Assembly: GCF_004135345.1 (NCBI RefSeq)
Contig: NZ_CP035495.1
Span: forward strand, 2,170,001 to 2,234,000
Direction of reading: 5' to 3'
Length of the DNA stretch: 64,000 bases
Source of the DNA: Xylanimonas allomyrinae
GTDB taxonomy: Bacteria > Actinomycetota > Actinomycetes > Actinomycetales > Cellulomonadaceae
Positions 18,726-28,200 of this stretch are shown here, piece after piece. A program made the translations under genes and the position numbers. Position 1 is the stretch's first letter; each line of letters starts with the position of its first letter. The notes below the pieces were generated by a model. The model was not told the origin of the DNA. It saw nothing but the letters and a program-made list of their open reading frames with translations, and searched no databases.

Positions 18726-19610
18726 CTATCCGAGCGCCTGGATCTCCGCCACGAGCTCGTCATAGTCGCGGATGCGACGTTGATCGACGAGACGTCGGAA
18801 CTGATCCCGCCCCCGCACACGGGCGGGTGTCGAGTAGACGGCATCGACGGCCGTCGTGAGTGCAGGCAGGTCGAGGTGATAGACGCAGTCGACGTCGCCG
18901 GACCCGCCGCCGAGCAGGTTGAGCATGTACGGGCGGGGTTCCATGGTCACTACGGCGAAGTGCGGCATCCGCCCGCGGCGAAGCGCCGACATCTTCGCCC
19001 CCTGCGAGCGGCAGTCCTGGGCCCGATCGGTGCGCAACGACCACTTGAGGGATAGGCCGACCTCGAGCGTCGGCAGGCGATCCAGACGCCCTTGGCGTGC
19101 GACCGTGAGGTCCAGTCCGAGGAGCGACTCGTCTCCGATCTCGTCCAGGAGCTTGCGGAGGACCGCGTCCGCGGCGTCGACGGAGGTCTCGACGGCGGAG
19201 ATCATCTCTTCGACACGGCGCGCATCGGCCTCCCGCGTCGGTTGCTTGCGCACGTAAGTGGTCAGTCGGCGCCAGGCAGCGTTGAACTCCTTCGACCGCC
19301 CAGGCTTCACGTCACGGATTGCGCCGACGTGACGGTACTGCTCGAACTCGAAGAGCTTCCGCTCGGGCCGGACCTCGATCCCACCTACGGCGATCGGAAA
19401 CCGTTGACCGAGATCAGTGGTCACGGCGGCCGCGAGCACGCCGCCCGTTGGCTCATCCTTCTCGACACCAGCGGTGACACGGCTGACGCCGAGCACATCG
19501 AAGAGGGCCTCACCGATCTCCACGCTGAGGGCGTCCCCCGCGTCGGAGGTGTTGGGCTTTCCGTTCTTCGTCCTGTACTTGCAGAGGTCCTTGGCGAATG
19601 GCGCGGGCAC
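18726..19610 (-). CDS. NgoMIV-type restriction endonuclease (predicted GCCGGC)
   Basis: Type II endonuclease of the NgoMIV family, whose reference enzyme cuts G^CCGGC. The central segment LSLKWSLRTDRAQ (about residues 185-197), RRGRMPHFAVVT and GSGDVDCVYHLDLPAL aligns with my recollection of NgoMIV. The D in LGLDLTV and the K in SLKW would be catalytic. The position I recall as Glu201 in NgoMIV appears as Gln here (RSQG), which may be a subfamily trait. The GTG at 19610 was chosen because TATCGT lies 7 nt upstream and family homology starts there; a TTG at 19733 would give 41 extra Arg-rich residues overlapping vsr. It lies between vsr and the methyltransferase. Confidence 0.82.
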   Translation of the reverse strand: MPAPFAKDLCKYRTKNGKPNTSDAGDALSVEIGEALFDVLGVSRVTAGVEKDEPTGGVLAAAVTTDLGQRFPIAVGGIEVRPERKLFEFEQYRHVGAIRDVKPGRSKEFNAAWRRLTTYVRKQPTREADARRVEEMISAVETSVDAADAVLRKLLDEIGDESLLGLDLTVARQGRLDRLPTLEVGLSLKWSLRTDRAQDCRSQGAKMSALRRGRMPHFAVVTMEPRPYMLNLLGGGSGDVDCVYHLDLPALTTAVDAVYSTPARVRGRDQFRRLVDQRRIRDYDELVAEIQALG

Positions 19611-19617
19611 GCCCGCG

Positions 19618-19623
19618 ACGATA
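19618..19623 (-). promoter_or_regulatory. -10 box TATCGT, leaderless endonuclease promoter
   Basis: TATCGT on the minus strand ends 7 nt before the GTG at 19610, with no Shine-Dalgarno between. This supports the shorter start of the NgoMIV-type gene. Confidence 0.42.
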
Positions 19624-19660
19624 GGGGGTTTGGCCGTCGCACGGTTGGCGACACGGCGGC

Positions 19661-20077
19661 TCAGATGCCATCGGCGTTGCCGAGAGCCGCCTCGATGACG
19701 TCGGCGGCGGACGTGGCCGGCTCGTGCTCCCAAACGCGCACGACCCGCCAGCCCGCAGCCTCAAGGTCTGCATCGGTCTGCCTGTCGCGCGCGACGTTGC
19801 GGGCGAGCTTCTCCGCCCACCACGCGGCGTTCGTCTTCGGACGGGTCGCGTGCTGTGGGCAGGAGTGCCAGAAGCAGCCATCGACGAACACGGCCACCTT
19901 CGCGCGCGGGAACACGATGTCGGGCCGTCGTCGGCCCGGAAGGATGGCTCGTTGAACGAAGTACCTCCGTCCACGCCGGTGGAGCTCACGGCGAACCGCC
20001 AGCTCGGCGGCAGTGTCGCGGTTCCGAACGCGCGCCATGCGCGCGCTGGTCGCCGCATCGGTACGCATGGCGTCCAT
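19661..20077 (-). CDS. vsr: Very short patch repair endonuclease Vsr
   Basis: Vsr nicks next to T:G mismatches that arise when 5-methylcytosine deaminates, protecting genomes that carry C5 methyltransferases. From the ATG at 20077 the product has 138 residues, the usual size. Key segments are RMARVRNRDTAAELAVRREL, then RRYFVQ, RRPDIVFPRAKVAVFVDG with the catalytic Asp, CFWHSCP, and the C-terminal VRVWEHE. A longer frame begins at 20170, but the added 31 residues do not resemble the family and overlap the divergent NaeI-type gene. Its presence fits two C5 methyltransferases in the cluster. Confidence 0.92.
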   Translation of the reverse strand: MDAMRTDAATSARMARVRNRDTAAELAVRRELHRRGRRYFVQRAILPGRRRPDIVFPRAKVAVFVDGCFWHSCPQHATRPKTNAAWWAEKLARNVARDRQTDADLEAAGWRVVRVWEHEPATSAADVIEAALGNADGI

Positions 20078-20104
20078 GGTCCCGCAACCTGCAAGCGGAT
20101 CCGG

Positions 20105-20110
20105 TAGCGT
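20105..20110 (+). promoter_or_regulatory. -10 box TAGCGT, leaderless NaeI-type gene promoter
   Basis: TAGCGT ends 7 nt before the GTG at 20118. It lies in the 40-bp gap between this gene and divergent vsr and decides the start of the NaeI-type gene. Confidence 0.45.
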
Positions 20111-20117
20111 CCGCGGC

Positions 20118-21041
20118 GTGACGGATCCTGCGGCCAGGCCGCCGCTGCCCGCTCCCGGGCACATCTGCACCCCTGATCCACGACCGGGCCGGGCCCGCGA
20201 GCCACATGTACTCGTTGCGCCCGACGACGATCTCGAGCTTCAGCAGGTCCATGCCTGGCTGACGCCGTCACCCGTCGAGCGTGCATTCACACACGCCGTC
20301 GACGACGCGGTCAAGTACGTACTCGACGGTTCTCGGACGGGTCGTTTCGATCTCATGAGCGCTGACGTCGACTCTGATGAGCGGGCATCCGTCGGCACGA
20401 AGCTGCAATACCGGATCCTCAACGAGCTCAAGCTCGTGAAGGAGCCGCCGTTGGATACCACGATCCTGGGCATCCCGGTCGAGCTGAAGGCGACCGTTCG
20501 GTCGAACTGGATGATCCCGACCGAGGGCCAGTGCGAGATCTGCCTCCTCGTCCAGGTCGACGCGGCACGATCCCGTCACCGCGCGTTCCTCATGCGCACC
20601 CACCGTGCGTGGCTGCGCGACGGAGCCAACAAGGACGGGAAGCGCGGGATTGCCAGCGCGGCGCTCGGCATGTATGCCTTGCCGGTTCTCGAGTGGACGC
20701 CGCTCCCACCCGAGCCCCTCAAGCTGTTGACCCGGCCGCAGCTCGACGTGGTCTTCGCCCCTCGCGTGGGCCAGACGGAGCGTCTTACTGCGTTGTTCGG
20801 GTACCTCCCCGATGTCGTGGTGCCGCGGTCGTCGATCGAGACCGTCTGTGCCGGTAACAGGGATCCAATGCGGCGCGCGCGTCAGGCCAAACCGCTCGTT
20901 GCCGAGCGGCACGGCCTGACGCTTCTCTGCGGGACTTGGCGCGAAGACCTTGAACTCGCGGCGTCGCGCGGCTTCGACATCTCGGGCGACGCGTGGGTGG
21001 CGCTTACGCCTGCGGCTCTCGACCGTCCAGGACCGGTCTGA
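20118..21041 (+). CDS. NaeI-type restriction endonuclease (predicted GCCGGC)
   Basis: Type II endonuclease of the NaeI family; NaeI cuts GCC^GGC and uses a second DNA-binding domain as an effector site. The 307-residue product has the NaeI-like segments VGTKLQYRILNELKL (about residues 92-106), the catalytic D...E-x-K pattern DTTILGIPVELKATVRSNW (about 112-130), IPTEGQCEICLLVQVD and DGANKDGKRG (about 170). It is the only plus-strand gene in the cluster and ends 38 bp inside the tail of the convergent second methyltransferase. An ATG upstream at 20013 would add 35 residues overlapping vsr and was not chosen. Confidence 0.8.
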   Translation: MTDPAARPPLPAPGHICTPDPRPGRAREPHVLVAPDDDLELQQVHAWLTPSPVERAFTHAVDDAVKYVLDGSRTGRFDLMSADVDSDERASVGTKLQYRILNELKLVKEPPLDTTILGIPVELKATVRSNWMIPTEGQCEICLLVQVDAARSRHRAFLMRTHRAWLRDGANKDGKRGIASAALGMYALPVLEWTPLPPEPLKLLTRPQLDVVFAPRVGQTERLTALFGYLPDVVVPRSSIETVCAGNRDPMRRARQAKPLVAERHGLTLLCGTWREDLELAASRGFDISGDAWVALTPAALDRPGPV

Positions 21042-22172
21042 TCTGACGAGCGATCGCACGGGCCAAGCCGCTCGGCACGGCGTTGCCGATCTGCCGAGCG
21101 ATCTGGATCTTGGTCCCAACCCACTTGAAGTCCTTCGGGAAGTCCTGAATCAACGATGCCTCGTAGTGCGTCAACACACGGTTGACCGAAAGCTCATCGT
21201 CGCCTCTGACCTTGCCTTCGTACCCGTGGTCCTGAACGGCGGCCTCGACCCACTGGGGGTGAAGGTACTGGCCCTTCTCCGGCTTGTAGAACTCCGTCCG
21301 GATCGTGACGGAGGGAGCGTCCCAGCGCCCGCGGCCCATGACGTCGGTCGTGCCCGTCGGCTTGTTCTTCCAGCAGTCGGGTAGCAGGTCGAACGGCAGG
21401 TTGAACCGCCCCCTCCGGGCGGCACGAACGCGTATCGCTCCAGGCTCTCCTTGCGCGGGTTCCGCTTGATGTGGAGCTCGAGTCCACGGTACGAACCTGG
21501 CATCGTCATGCCGTCGAACTCGAAGGCGTAGCTCGTTCCCGAGGGCAACTCGGTCGAGTCTGGCGCCTGCTCAGCCAAGTGCCCGATCACATCTCGGAGC
21601 GTCACCCACGGCTTGAGTCTGGTGCCCTCGCCACCGTTGCGGTCGTGAGTCGGTTCGGGCATCTCGATCTTGCCTACGCGCGAACCGATGACGATCGTTC
21701 GCTTGCGCCGCTGCGCAACTCCGTAGTCAGCCGCGTTCAGAACTGCATGTGTCAGTTCGTAGTCCTTGAGCGCACCGTGGTCCTGCTCGGCGAGGAGCAT
21801 CTGGAACTCTGGGCTCTTGGAGAACCGATCCACATTCTCGATGACGAAGATCTCGGGCTTGGCAGCACCAACGAACCGCAGGTACTCGCGCCAGAGCTGG
21901 TTGCGCGGATCGTTGATGTCCTTGAGGCCGAGGTTGCTGAACCCTTGGCACGGTGGGCCGCCGATGATGACGCGCGCACGTGGGATGTCTTCGGTCGGCA
22001 CCTCTGCGATGTCGCCTGCGATCACGTGCTTGTGGCCGAAGTTCGCGGCGTACGTCGCGGCCGCCGCCTTGTCCCACTCGACCGCAAGGATGGGCTCGAA
22101 CCCCTCCTCGACGAACCCCTGAGTCATGCCGCCGCAGCCTGCAAAGAGGTCGATCATGGGGATGCCAGTCAT
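21004..22172 (-). CDS. Second C5 cytosine methyltransferase, predicted GCCGGC (apparent frameshift at 21409-21413)
   Basis: Motifs: I DLFAGCGGMTQGF, IV GGPPCQGFSNLG with the catalytic Cys, VI IENVDRF, VIII QRRKRTIVIGS, IX LIQDFPKDF, X QIGNAVPSGLARAI. The frame breaks in the target-recognition region after AFVPPGG; one more base in the five-base run at 21409-21413 restores PPGGGRFNLPFDLLPDCW and a protein of about 390 residues. The stretch DVMGRGRWDAPSVTIRTEFY closely matches DVMGRLEWEKPSVTIRTEFF in the first methyltransferase, implying the same target. It probably partners the convergent NaeI-type endonuclease. The ATG at 22172 has TACGAT 7 nt upstream; 40 further codons upstream are not family-like. 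Confidence 0.86.
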
Positions 22173-22584
22173 GCGGGAGATCGTACGGCGGCCAACCGAC
22201 ACGCTCGTGATCCCCCGCGCAGGGGCGGCCTCATGCCGTTGGGCGCGGTTGCCTGCGGTTACCTGCGCCATCGATCTCATCCAGCCTCTCATCCCGGGTC
22301 ACGACGACCGCATCGAAGCACGATGTGTGCGCCACATCGGTCGGCAGTCCTGGCCGCCTGTGGACAAGTGGCTCCTCGCCGATCTGCTGGGGAGGGGCCC
22401 GACGGCGAGACAAGCTGGGTGTATGGGTCGAGGCCCCGCTGATCGAAACCTTCACGACCGCGACCACTGGCAGACCGCAGCACTGAGCCACGCGTCACCT
22501 TCACCGACGATGCCTGACCCGCTCGCACCGGCAACGCGCCACCACGGCGCGCGTCATGGACACGCCGCCGAGATCTGCGTCGAC
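22173..22584 (+). other. Intergenic stretch between defence island and transfer element
   Basis: About 410 bp without a convincing gene. It holds the methyltransferase promoter at its left edge and a small GC hairpin (CCCC-GCGCA-GGGG, near 22212-22225). Open frames across it are out-of-frame images of neighbouring genes. It marks the change from the restriction genes to the element backbone, but no attachment site or repeat was recognised. Confidence 0.5.
22180..22185 (-). promoter_or_regulatory. -10 box TACGAT, leaderless methyltransferase promoter
   Basis: TACGAT on the minus strand ends 7 nt before the ATG at 22172, giving the methyltransferase its own promoter and fixing its start. Confidence 0.45.
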
Positions 22585-24003
22585 TCACGACAAGATGGGC
22601 CGAGGATCTCGGCCCGCGATACCAGGCGCCATGGCCGGCGTAGGTCTCGCCCCATACCTTCGGGCGCGATCGAGTTCTCCAGCCGTCTCCACGATCCGGG
22701 TGAACTCGTCCCGCTGCGGCCCGCCGTCCACCAGCCTCGCCGACTCCCCCGCCGGTGCCAGCGCCTTCACCGCCGCGTACAGGTTCGGGTGGTTCCGCCC
22801 GTCGATAGGCTCGTACTTCCGCACGGCCCGCTTCATCCCGCCGAGGTCGACCCCCGACAGTGTGAACTCGTTCCACACGAAGTACCGGCGCTGCTCGATG
22901 CCCTGCCTGGTCCGCGCAGCGACGTACGCGTCGGTCATCATGAAGAGCCGGCGCAGCCACGCGAGCTGGTCGTCGCTTGCCCGCTCCCCTGTCCCCACGG
23001 CGTCCTCCATCGCTGTTTGGGCTGCCTGCGCGTCGTCGACGGCCGACCGCCCTCGCCCCAGCGGCCCGGCGACGCGACCCATCAGCATGGCGAGGAGCGT
23101 CTGGTAGTTCTCGGCGCGGCGCCCGAACCGGGTGGCCTGGTCGTCGGCGCCGACGTCGGATGCCGCGCGGGCGGCCAGCGCGGAGACCACTCTCTGGGCC
23201 CGCACGACGGCGGTCAGCGAGTCCGCGGAGGGGAACTCGGCGCCCAGCCGGACGAACAGGTTGTGCTGAGCGGCGATGGCTCCGTCGAACCCGAACGGGT
23301 ACGGCACCGGCATGAGCGCTGTCGGGGCGCGGTAGCCGAGCCTGTCGACGGCGGCGGCGTCGGCGGCGGAGACCCCGGCCGCCCACGACGAGCAGAGCTG
23401 GGCGGCGGACAGCGCCGAGTCGACGAGATGGGGCGCCTTCGTGGAGTAGGCGTCCTGCCACTTGGACTTGGTGCTCAGGCGCTGCCACCCAGGCAGTGGG
23501 AAGTACCGAGCGTCGAGCGAGATCAGCGCCCAGGTGAGGTCCGCGGCGTCGCGCATCAACACGCGGGCGCCGTCAAGGCGAATCCTGTCGGCGACGTTCG
23601 GCAGTTCGCGCTCACGGCCGGCCATCGCGGCCACCGCTGCCAGGCGCCACGCCTCGGACAGGCGCGTGTCCTGTACTGAGGCGAGCTCGGCGGTGTTCAC
23701 CCCTCGACCACCGGGCAGCGCGGCGGCGGTGGGCTGATCCTTCTGGAGCCAGTGCAGCAGGCGGCGTGGCGCCTCCCAGCCGTCGCTTGCGTAGATGGGG
23801 GTCGCGGTCTCGGCGAGCGCCAGCGCGTAGTCCCAGATCACCTTCCGGTAGCGCAGGATCTTCGCCGTCGCGGCCAGCCGTTCGGCAGGCGTGGTCGTCG
23901 CCGGGCGGTTGCCGTTGGCGCCGCCGAGGAAGAACGACGGGCGGCGCATGGCGAGCAGCTGCGTCATGGACGTGTGCAGGGCTGCGGTGACCTCGCCGTA
24001 CAT
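22585..24003 (-). CDS. Hypothetical protein of the transfer element
   Basis: I do not recognise this 472-residue protein. The ATG at 24003 (MYGEVTAALHTSMTQLLAMR) overlaps the stop of the upstream gene by one base, so it is coupled to it; an earlier start at 24105 would add 34 Arg/Pro-rich residues that look like noise. It is Ala-rich and largely helical, with no signal peptide, membrane segment or catalytic motif. A distinctive C-terminal segment is RRYFVWNEFTLSGVDLGGMK (about residues 398-417). It belongs to a three-gene minus-strand set downstream of the relaxase and may have a role in transfer or its regulation. Confidence 0.65.
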   Translation of the reverse strand: MYGEVTAALHTSMTQLLAMRRPSFFLGGANGNRPATTTPAERLAATAKILRYRKVIWDYALALAETATPIYASDGWEAPRRLLHWLQKDQPTAAALPGGRGVNTAELASVQDTRLSEAWRLAAVAAMAGRERELPNVADRIRLDGARVLMRDAADLTWALISLDARYFPLPGWQRLSTKSKWQDAYSTKAPHLVDSALSAAQLCSSWAAGVSAADAAAVDRLGYRAPTALMPVPYPFGFDGAIAAQHNLFVRLGAEFPSADSLTAVVRAQRVVSALAARAASDVGADDQATRFGRRAENYQTLLAMLMGRVAGPLGRGRSAVDDAQAAQTAMEDAVGTGERASDDQLAWLRRLFMMTDAYVAARTRQGIEQRRYFVWNEFTLSGVDLGGMKRAVRKYEPIDGRNHPNLYAAVKALAPAGESARLVDGGPQRDEFTRIVETAGELDRARRYGARPTPAMAPGIAGRDPRPILS

Positions 24004-24670
24004 CAGGCCCGCCCCGGCAGGGCGGCGTGGCTGTCGCGCGACCACTCGCGGTCGAGAACGTCGCGGATCGACAGGATCACGCGGTTGTCGAGGTGGAACG
24101 CGCACAGCGCGGTGATGGCCGCGCGAGCGGTCGCGCAGTGCAGCGCCCGGTCGTTAGTGATGGGTGGCTCGGCAGCGGGTCTGCACAGCGGGTCGTGCAA
24201 CGAGTCCAGGAGTTGCACGACGAACCAGTAGTCGGCGATCTCGACCGCAGGCGCGGTACGGGCCAGGGCGACGAGGTGCGTTCGCGCGACGCCGTAGAGC
24301 AGGTAGTGGTCCAGCGGGAGCGCGACCGTCCGGGCGATCGTCTCCACGCGGCAGTCCTCGCGGGAGGTGACGCGCTCCAGACTCCAGCCGTCGACGACGT
24401 CGGCCAGCACGGGGTACACGGCGTCCCAGGGAATGCCGAGGCCGATCAGCTGCCCGACGCACTGACGTGCCGCCAGGTACAGCTCACCCCGGCCGCCGAC
24501 GCCGATCCTCCTGGGGTACTGCTCCCCAGTGGGGCGCCCGTCAGTGCCCAGAGCTTCGACAGCGCGCGGGCGTACCGGTAGCGGGCGTTGTCCGAGATGG
24601 CGGGGTCCACCTCGAGCGCGGCCAGGGCCTGGCCGGCGATGGCGAGTGTTCGACGGCGGTCAGGTTCCAC
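24003..24670 (-). CDS. Hypothetical protein (apparent frameshift at 24524-24527)
   Basis: Two frames join into one protein of about 222 residues. The first starts MEPDRRRTLAIAGQALAALE and runs to LWALTGAPLG; the second resumes EQYPRRIGVGGRGELYLAAR and ends DSHAALPGRA at 24003. One extra base in the four-base run at 24524-24527 makes them continuous, while the first frame past that point becomes an unrelated tail. The helical, Ala-rich product has no motif I recognise. Its stop overlaps the start of the next gene, which supports real translation through this end. It sits in the minus-strand set next to the relaxase. Confidence 0.62.
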
Positions 24671-24742
24671 GGGGTGCTCCGTCCTGATTGGCGCCGACGG
24701 CGATCGCCGGCCATGGGCTCAGGTGCGGCGGGAGCACCGAGG

Positions 24743-25084
24743 TCATGCGGACGCCTCGCTGCCACGGTGTGGGCGGGCCCGACGACGCATCGCGCGGACG
24801 GCCCAGACGAACGGTGTCCGGATGCCGACGGAGAGGAACTTGAGCGCGCCAAGGAGCGACCAGGCGAGCAGCGCCCACCACCACTGCGAGCCGCCGGCGT
24901 CGATCCGCCCCTGCGCCACCTGCCCGACCGTGACGTATGCAGGGATGAGCGCGGCGGCGATCGGCACACCCCACTTGAGGCCGCGGTCGGTGTAGATCCA
25001 CCGCACGAGAAGGTTCGACGGCAGCCACGCCTGGCACATGCCGAGCACCCCGCCGACAGCGGCGAGACCGAGCCGAACGACCAT
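24743..25084 (-). CDS. Small membrane protein
   Basis: A 113-residue protein with about three hydrophobic segments: LGLAAVGGVLGMCQAWL, WGVPIAAALIPAYVTVGQV and WWWALLAWSLLGALKFLSV. It ends in a basic tail (RAMRRRARPHR), expected inside the cell. The ATG at 25084 has AGAGG about 8 nt upstream; a GTG three codons earlier is possible. No family was recognised. Its position directly after the relaxase gene and before two helical hypothetical genes suggests a place in the transfer element, perhaps at the membrane. Confidence 0.6.
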   Translation of the reverse strand: MVVRLGLAAVGGVLGMCQAWLPSNLLVRWIYTDRGLKWGVPIAAALIPAYVTVGQVAQGRIDAGGSQWWWALLAWSLLGALKFLSVGIRTPFVWAVRAMRRRARPHRGSEASA

Positions 25085-25247
25085 GACGACCACCTCTGAA
25101 GGTTCCAGGCCGCCCGCGGCTCGGGCGGCACGGATCCAACCTCGTCGACCGCGCGTCCCCGGCGGCGCCGCGGCCGCTCGCTTTGTGGAGAACCCTCAGG
25201 ATTCGCCAGCGGACCGGGCGGTAGGAGAGCGCCGCCCAGGAAGCTCC

Positions 25248-28200
25248 TCACCTCGTGAGACCAGCGCGCTCCCGTCCCGGTGCCGTCACAGTCGACGCCG
25301 AGAGGGCACGCGCGTCCCGCAGCGCGGCTCGGGCACGGTCGGCGTCACGCCGTTGGGCGGCGTCGACACCCTCGGGCCCCAGCGGGTCGCGCCCGGTGAT
25401 GCCGTACCTGTCCCGGTAGGCAGCGATCGCCGCGAGCCGGTGCAGCCACCGTTCCCGGTCGATGACACCCTGCGGCAACTCGCCGACACGCTGCACCCAC
25501 GGCGCCCGGCCCTGTACCGCACCTTGCGCGAGCGCCGTGGCGCGGGCGGTGATGAGGTCGCGGCGGGCGTCGAGCGCGGCGCGCACGTCGGGCGCAACGT
25601 CGGCTCTCAGGTCCGGCACGAGTCCAGCGATCAGGCAGGCGTCGCCGGCGTGTCTCCCCTTGCGTGCGGCCAGGGCGATGCGGGTGGCGAGGACCGCGCC
25701 GACGTCGTCGGCGTCGAGGAGGGTCTGCCCGGAGGCGGCACGTGTAAGGACCGCATCGACGGAGCTCCCGCACGCTTCGGCGTGCCGCAGCTCTCCGATC
25801 ACCGCACCGAACGATCCGCCACGCACGACGGCGTCGGCCTCGGAGGGCGTGAGGCGTCCCTCCGCCACGAGCGCTGAGCGCGTCAGGTCGGCCCAGCGGG
25901 TGCGGACGGCGTCGACGGCGATCACCTCGTACTCGTCGGCGAGCTGCGCGATGCCGCCCCATCTCTCCTGCTCGGCGCGCATGGTCTCGTGCGCCGAGAG
26001 TTCGCGGCCTGTGTGCTGCAGGACGCCGTAGAGCACCGATGCGGCGGTCGCGTCGCCTGGGTGCGGCGGCGCGTGGGATTCGTCGGGCTTGTCGAGCGCG
26101 ACGTAGGCAGTGTTCGAGTACCGGCCGCGCGTCATCGCGACGTAGAGGTTCTCCCGCGTGGTCGATCCGCTGACGACGACGTGGCAGGTGTCGACGGTGA
26201 CTCCTTGCGCCCGGTGCGCGGTGACCGCGTAGCCGAGGTCGACGTGTTCGGTGACGTACCAGGCGGGCAAGGTGACGACGCCGCCGCGCCGCCCGGCCCG
26301 CCGGACCTCGAGCGAACCGTCCCGGCGGACGCGCAAGACCTGCCAGCGGTCCCCGTTGCGGACCCAGTCACCGTTGCCGGTGCGCAGTCGCCGGTCGTTG
26401 AGGCGGGTGATGACAAGATCGCCCGCCGAGACGCGCAGGTCGCCGAGCGTCGCCTCCCGCCAGGCGCGAGTCTCGCCGTCGAGGATCCGCTCGGCGCGGG
26501 CACGCTGGTTGAGCAGCCGGACCGAGTCCGCCGAGTCCGTGACGAGGATGCTGGCCTTGCCCGCGGCCTGGTCGGCGCGCCATGCCCCGTAGGCGGTGTC
26601 GACCATCTGCTCGGTCGTCCCGTCATGCAGGCGGCCGTGGTTCGCGTAGAGGTCGATGGCCTCGACACCGCCACGGCGAAGCGCCAAGGAGGCGACCCGC
26701 TCCCAACCGTGGACGAAGCGGTGCACGTCCGTCAGCTCTGCGACGTCGTCGCCGCGATCCTCAACGAGCAGGGAGAACGCGCCACCCGCGTCGACGGACT
26801 GCAGCTGCGCCCAGTCCCCGACGAGCAGGACCTTGGCGCCCGCCGCGCGGGCCGCGCCTGCGATCGCGTCGAGATCGCGTGTCGAGGCGAGTGTCGCCTC
26901 GTCCACGATCACCAGCTGCCCGCGGCGGAACGCCGCCCGGCCGTGGCCGTGCTCGTAGAGCCACTTCGCCGTAGTCTCGCACCCGATCCCGAGATCCGCC
27001 GCGAGCACTCCTGCGGCGACCGCAGACGGCGCAAGTCCGACGACGGCGTCGGCACCGTGCCGGATCGTCCACGCAAGCTGGAGCACGCGCATCGCCGTCG
27101 TCTTGCCCGCCCCGGCGGGGCCAACGAGCACGTCGATCGCTCGTCCCGACGTCGCCACCATCGTGACGGCCGCTGCCTGCTCGATGCTCAGGCGGCGGCC
27201 CTCGTGTTCGACCCCAGCAGCGCGGTCGAGGGCGGCCGCGTCGACCATAGGAGCGTCCACGGCGGCGGCGCCGTCGAGCAGGCGGGCCTCGGCCAGCAGG
27301 TGGTGCTCCGACGTGAAGCAGGCAGCGTGCCGCGGACGCAGCACGCTCGACCCGTCATCGCGCTGCAGCGCCGCCGGCGTGGGCGCAAGCTCGTCCGGCG
27401 TGAGGCGCACCGACAGCCGCGTCGCCTCCGCGACCACCCGCCCAACGGCTTTCTCACGCGCCTGCGCGGTGGCGAAGCGCCACCCCATCGTCTGCCTCGC
27501 CGCCTCCGCCCACAGGTTCCAGTGCCGCCACGTCGACCGCTTCTCCCCCACTACCTCGACAACCCGCCGCGCAACCGCCGCGACGTCATCGCCGGTCGGC
27601 CCGGCAGACCCGAACGAGCCGGACGCCCCGCGCATCAGCACCCCGCGCGCCCACTGACCGGCGTCGGTGCGCAGGACCGCGCCGGCGCGCCGGCGCCACG
27701 ACGCCGACAGGTCGGACAGCGAGTGGACAACCTTCTCCGGCCGGGTCGCCAGCGTCGCGCGGGCGCGCATCGCCACGATCGCCGTGCGCGACGGGCGGCG
27801 CCCGTTCGCCGCCACATACCCGGCGACCATCTCGTCGGTGGCGACGTCGATAGCCCGCGATCGGCTCGAGAACTCAGCCATCAGATCGCCGGGAACGCCG
27901 ACGACATCCCACGACGGGTTCCGGTCGGTGCCACGCGCCCGCTGCTCCCACCGGACCCCGAACGCGCCGGAGAGACGGTCGGCGAGGACGGCGTGGTAGT
28001 GCTCGGACAAGGCGACGACGGCGCCATGCAGCGCCCGGGAGTCCAGGGTCCGCCACAGGCCGTCGACCACCGTGCGGACCTTGTTCGAGACGACGACGTG
28101 CGTGTGCAGATGCGGGTCGTTTGCTCGCGAGTCGTAATGGTCGAACGCCGTCGCAGCCACACCACGGACGCCGACCTGAGCGATGCCGTGCGCTCCGACC

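Noticed and set aside
20013-20117. Upstream start for the NaeI-type gene
   Set aside because: It would overlap divergent vsr; the GTG at 20118 has a leaderless -10 box at the right distance.
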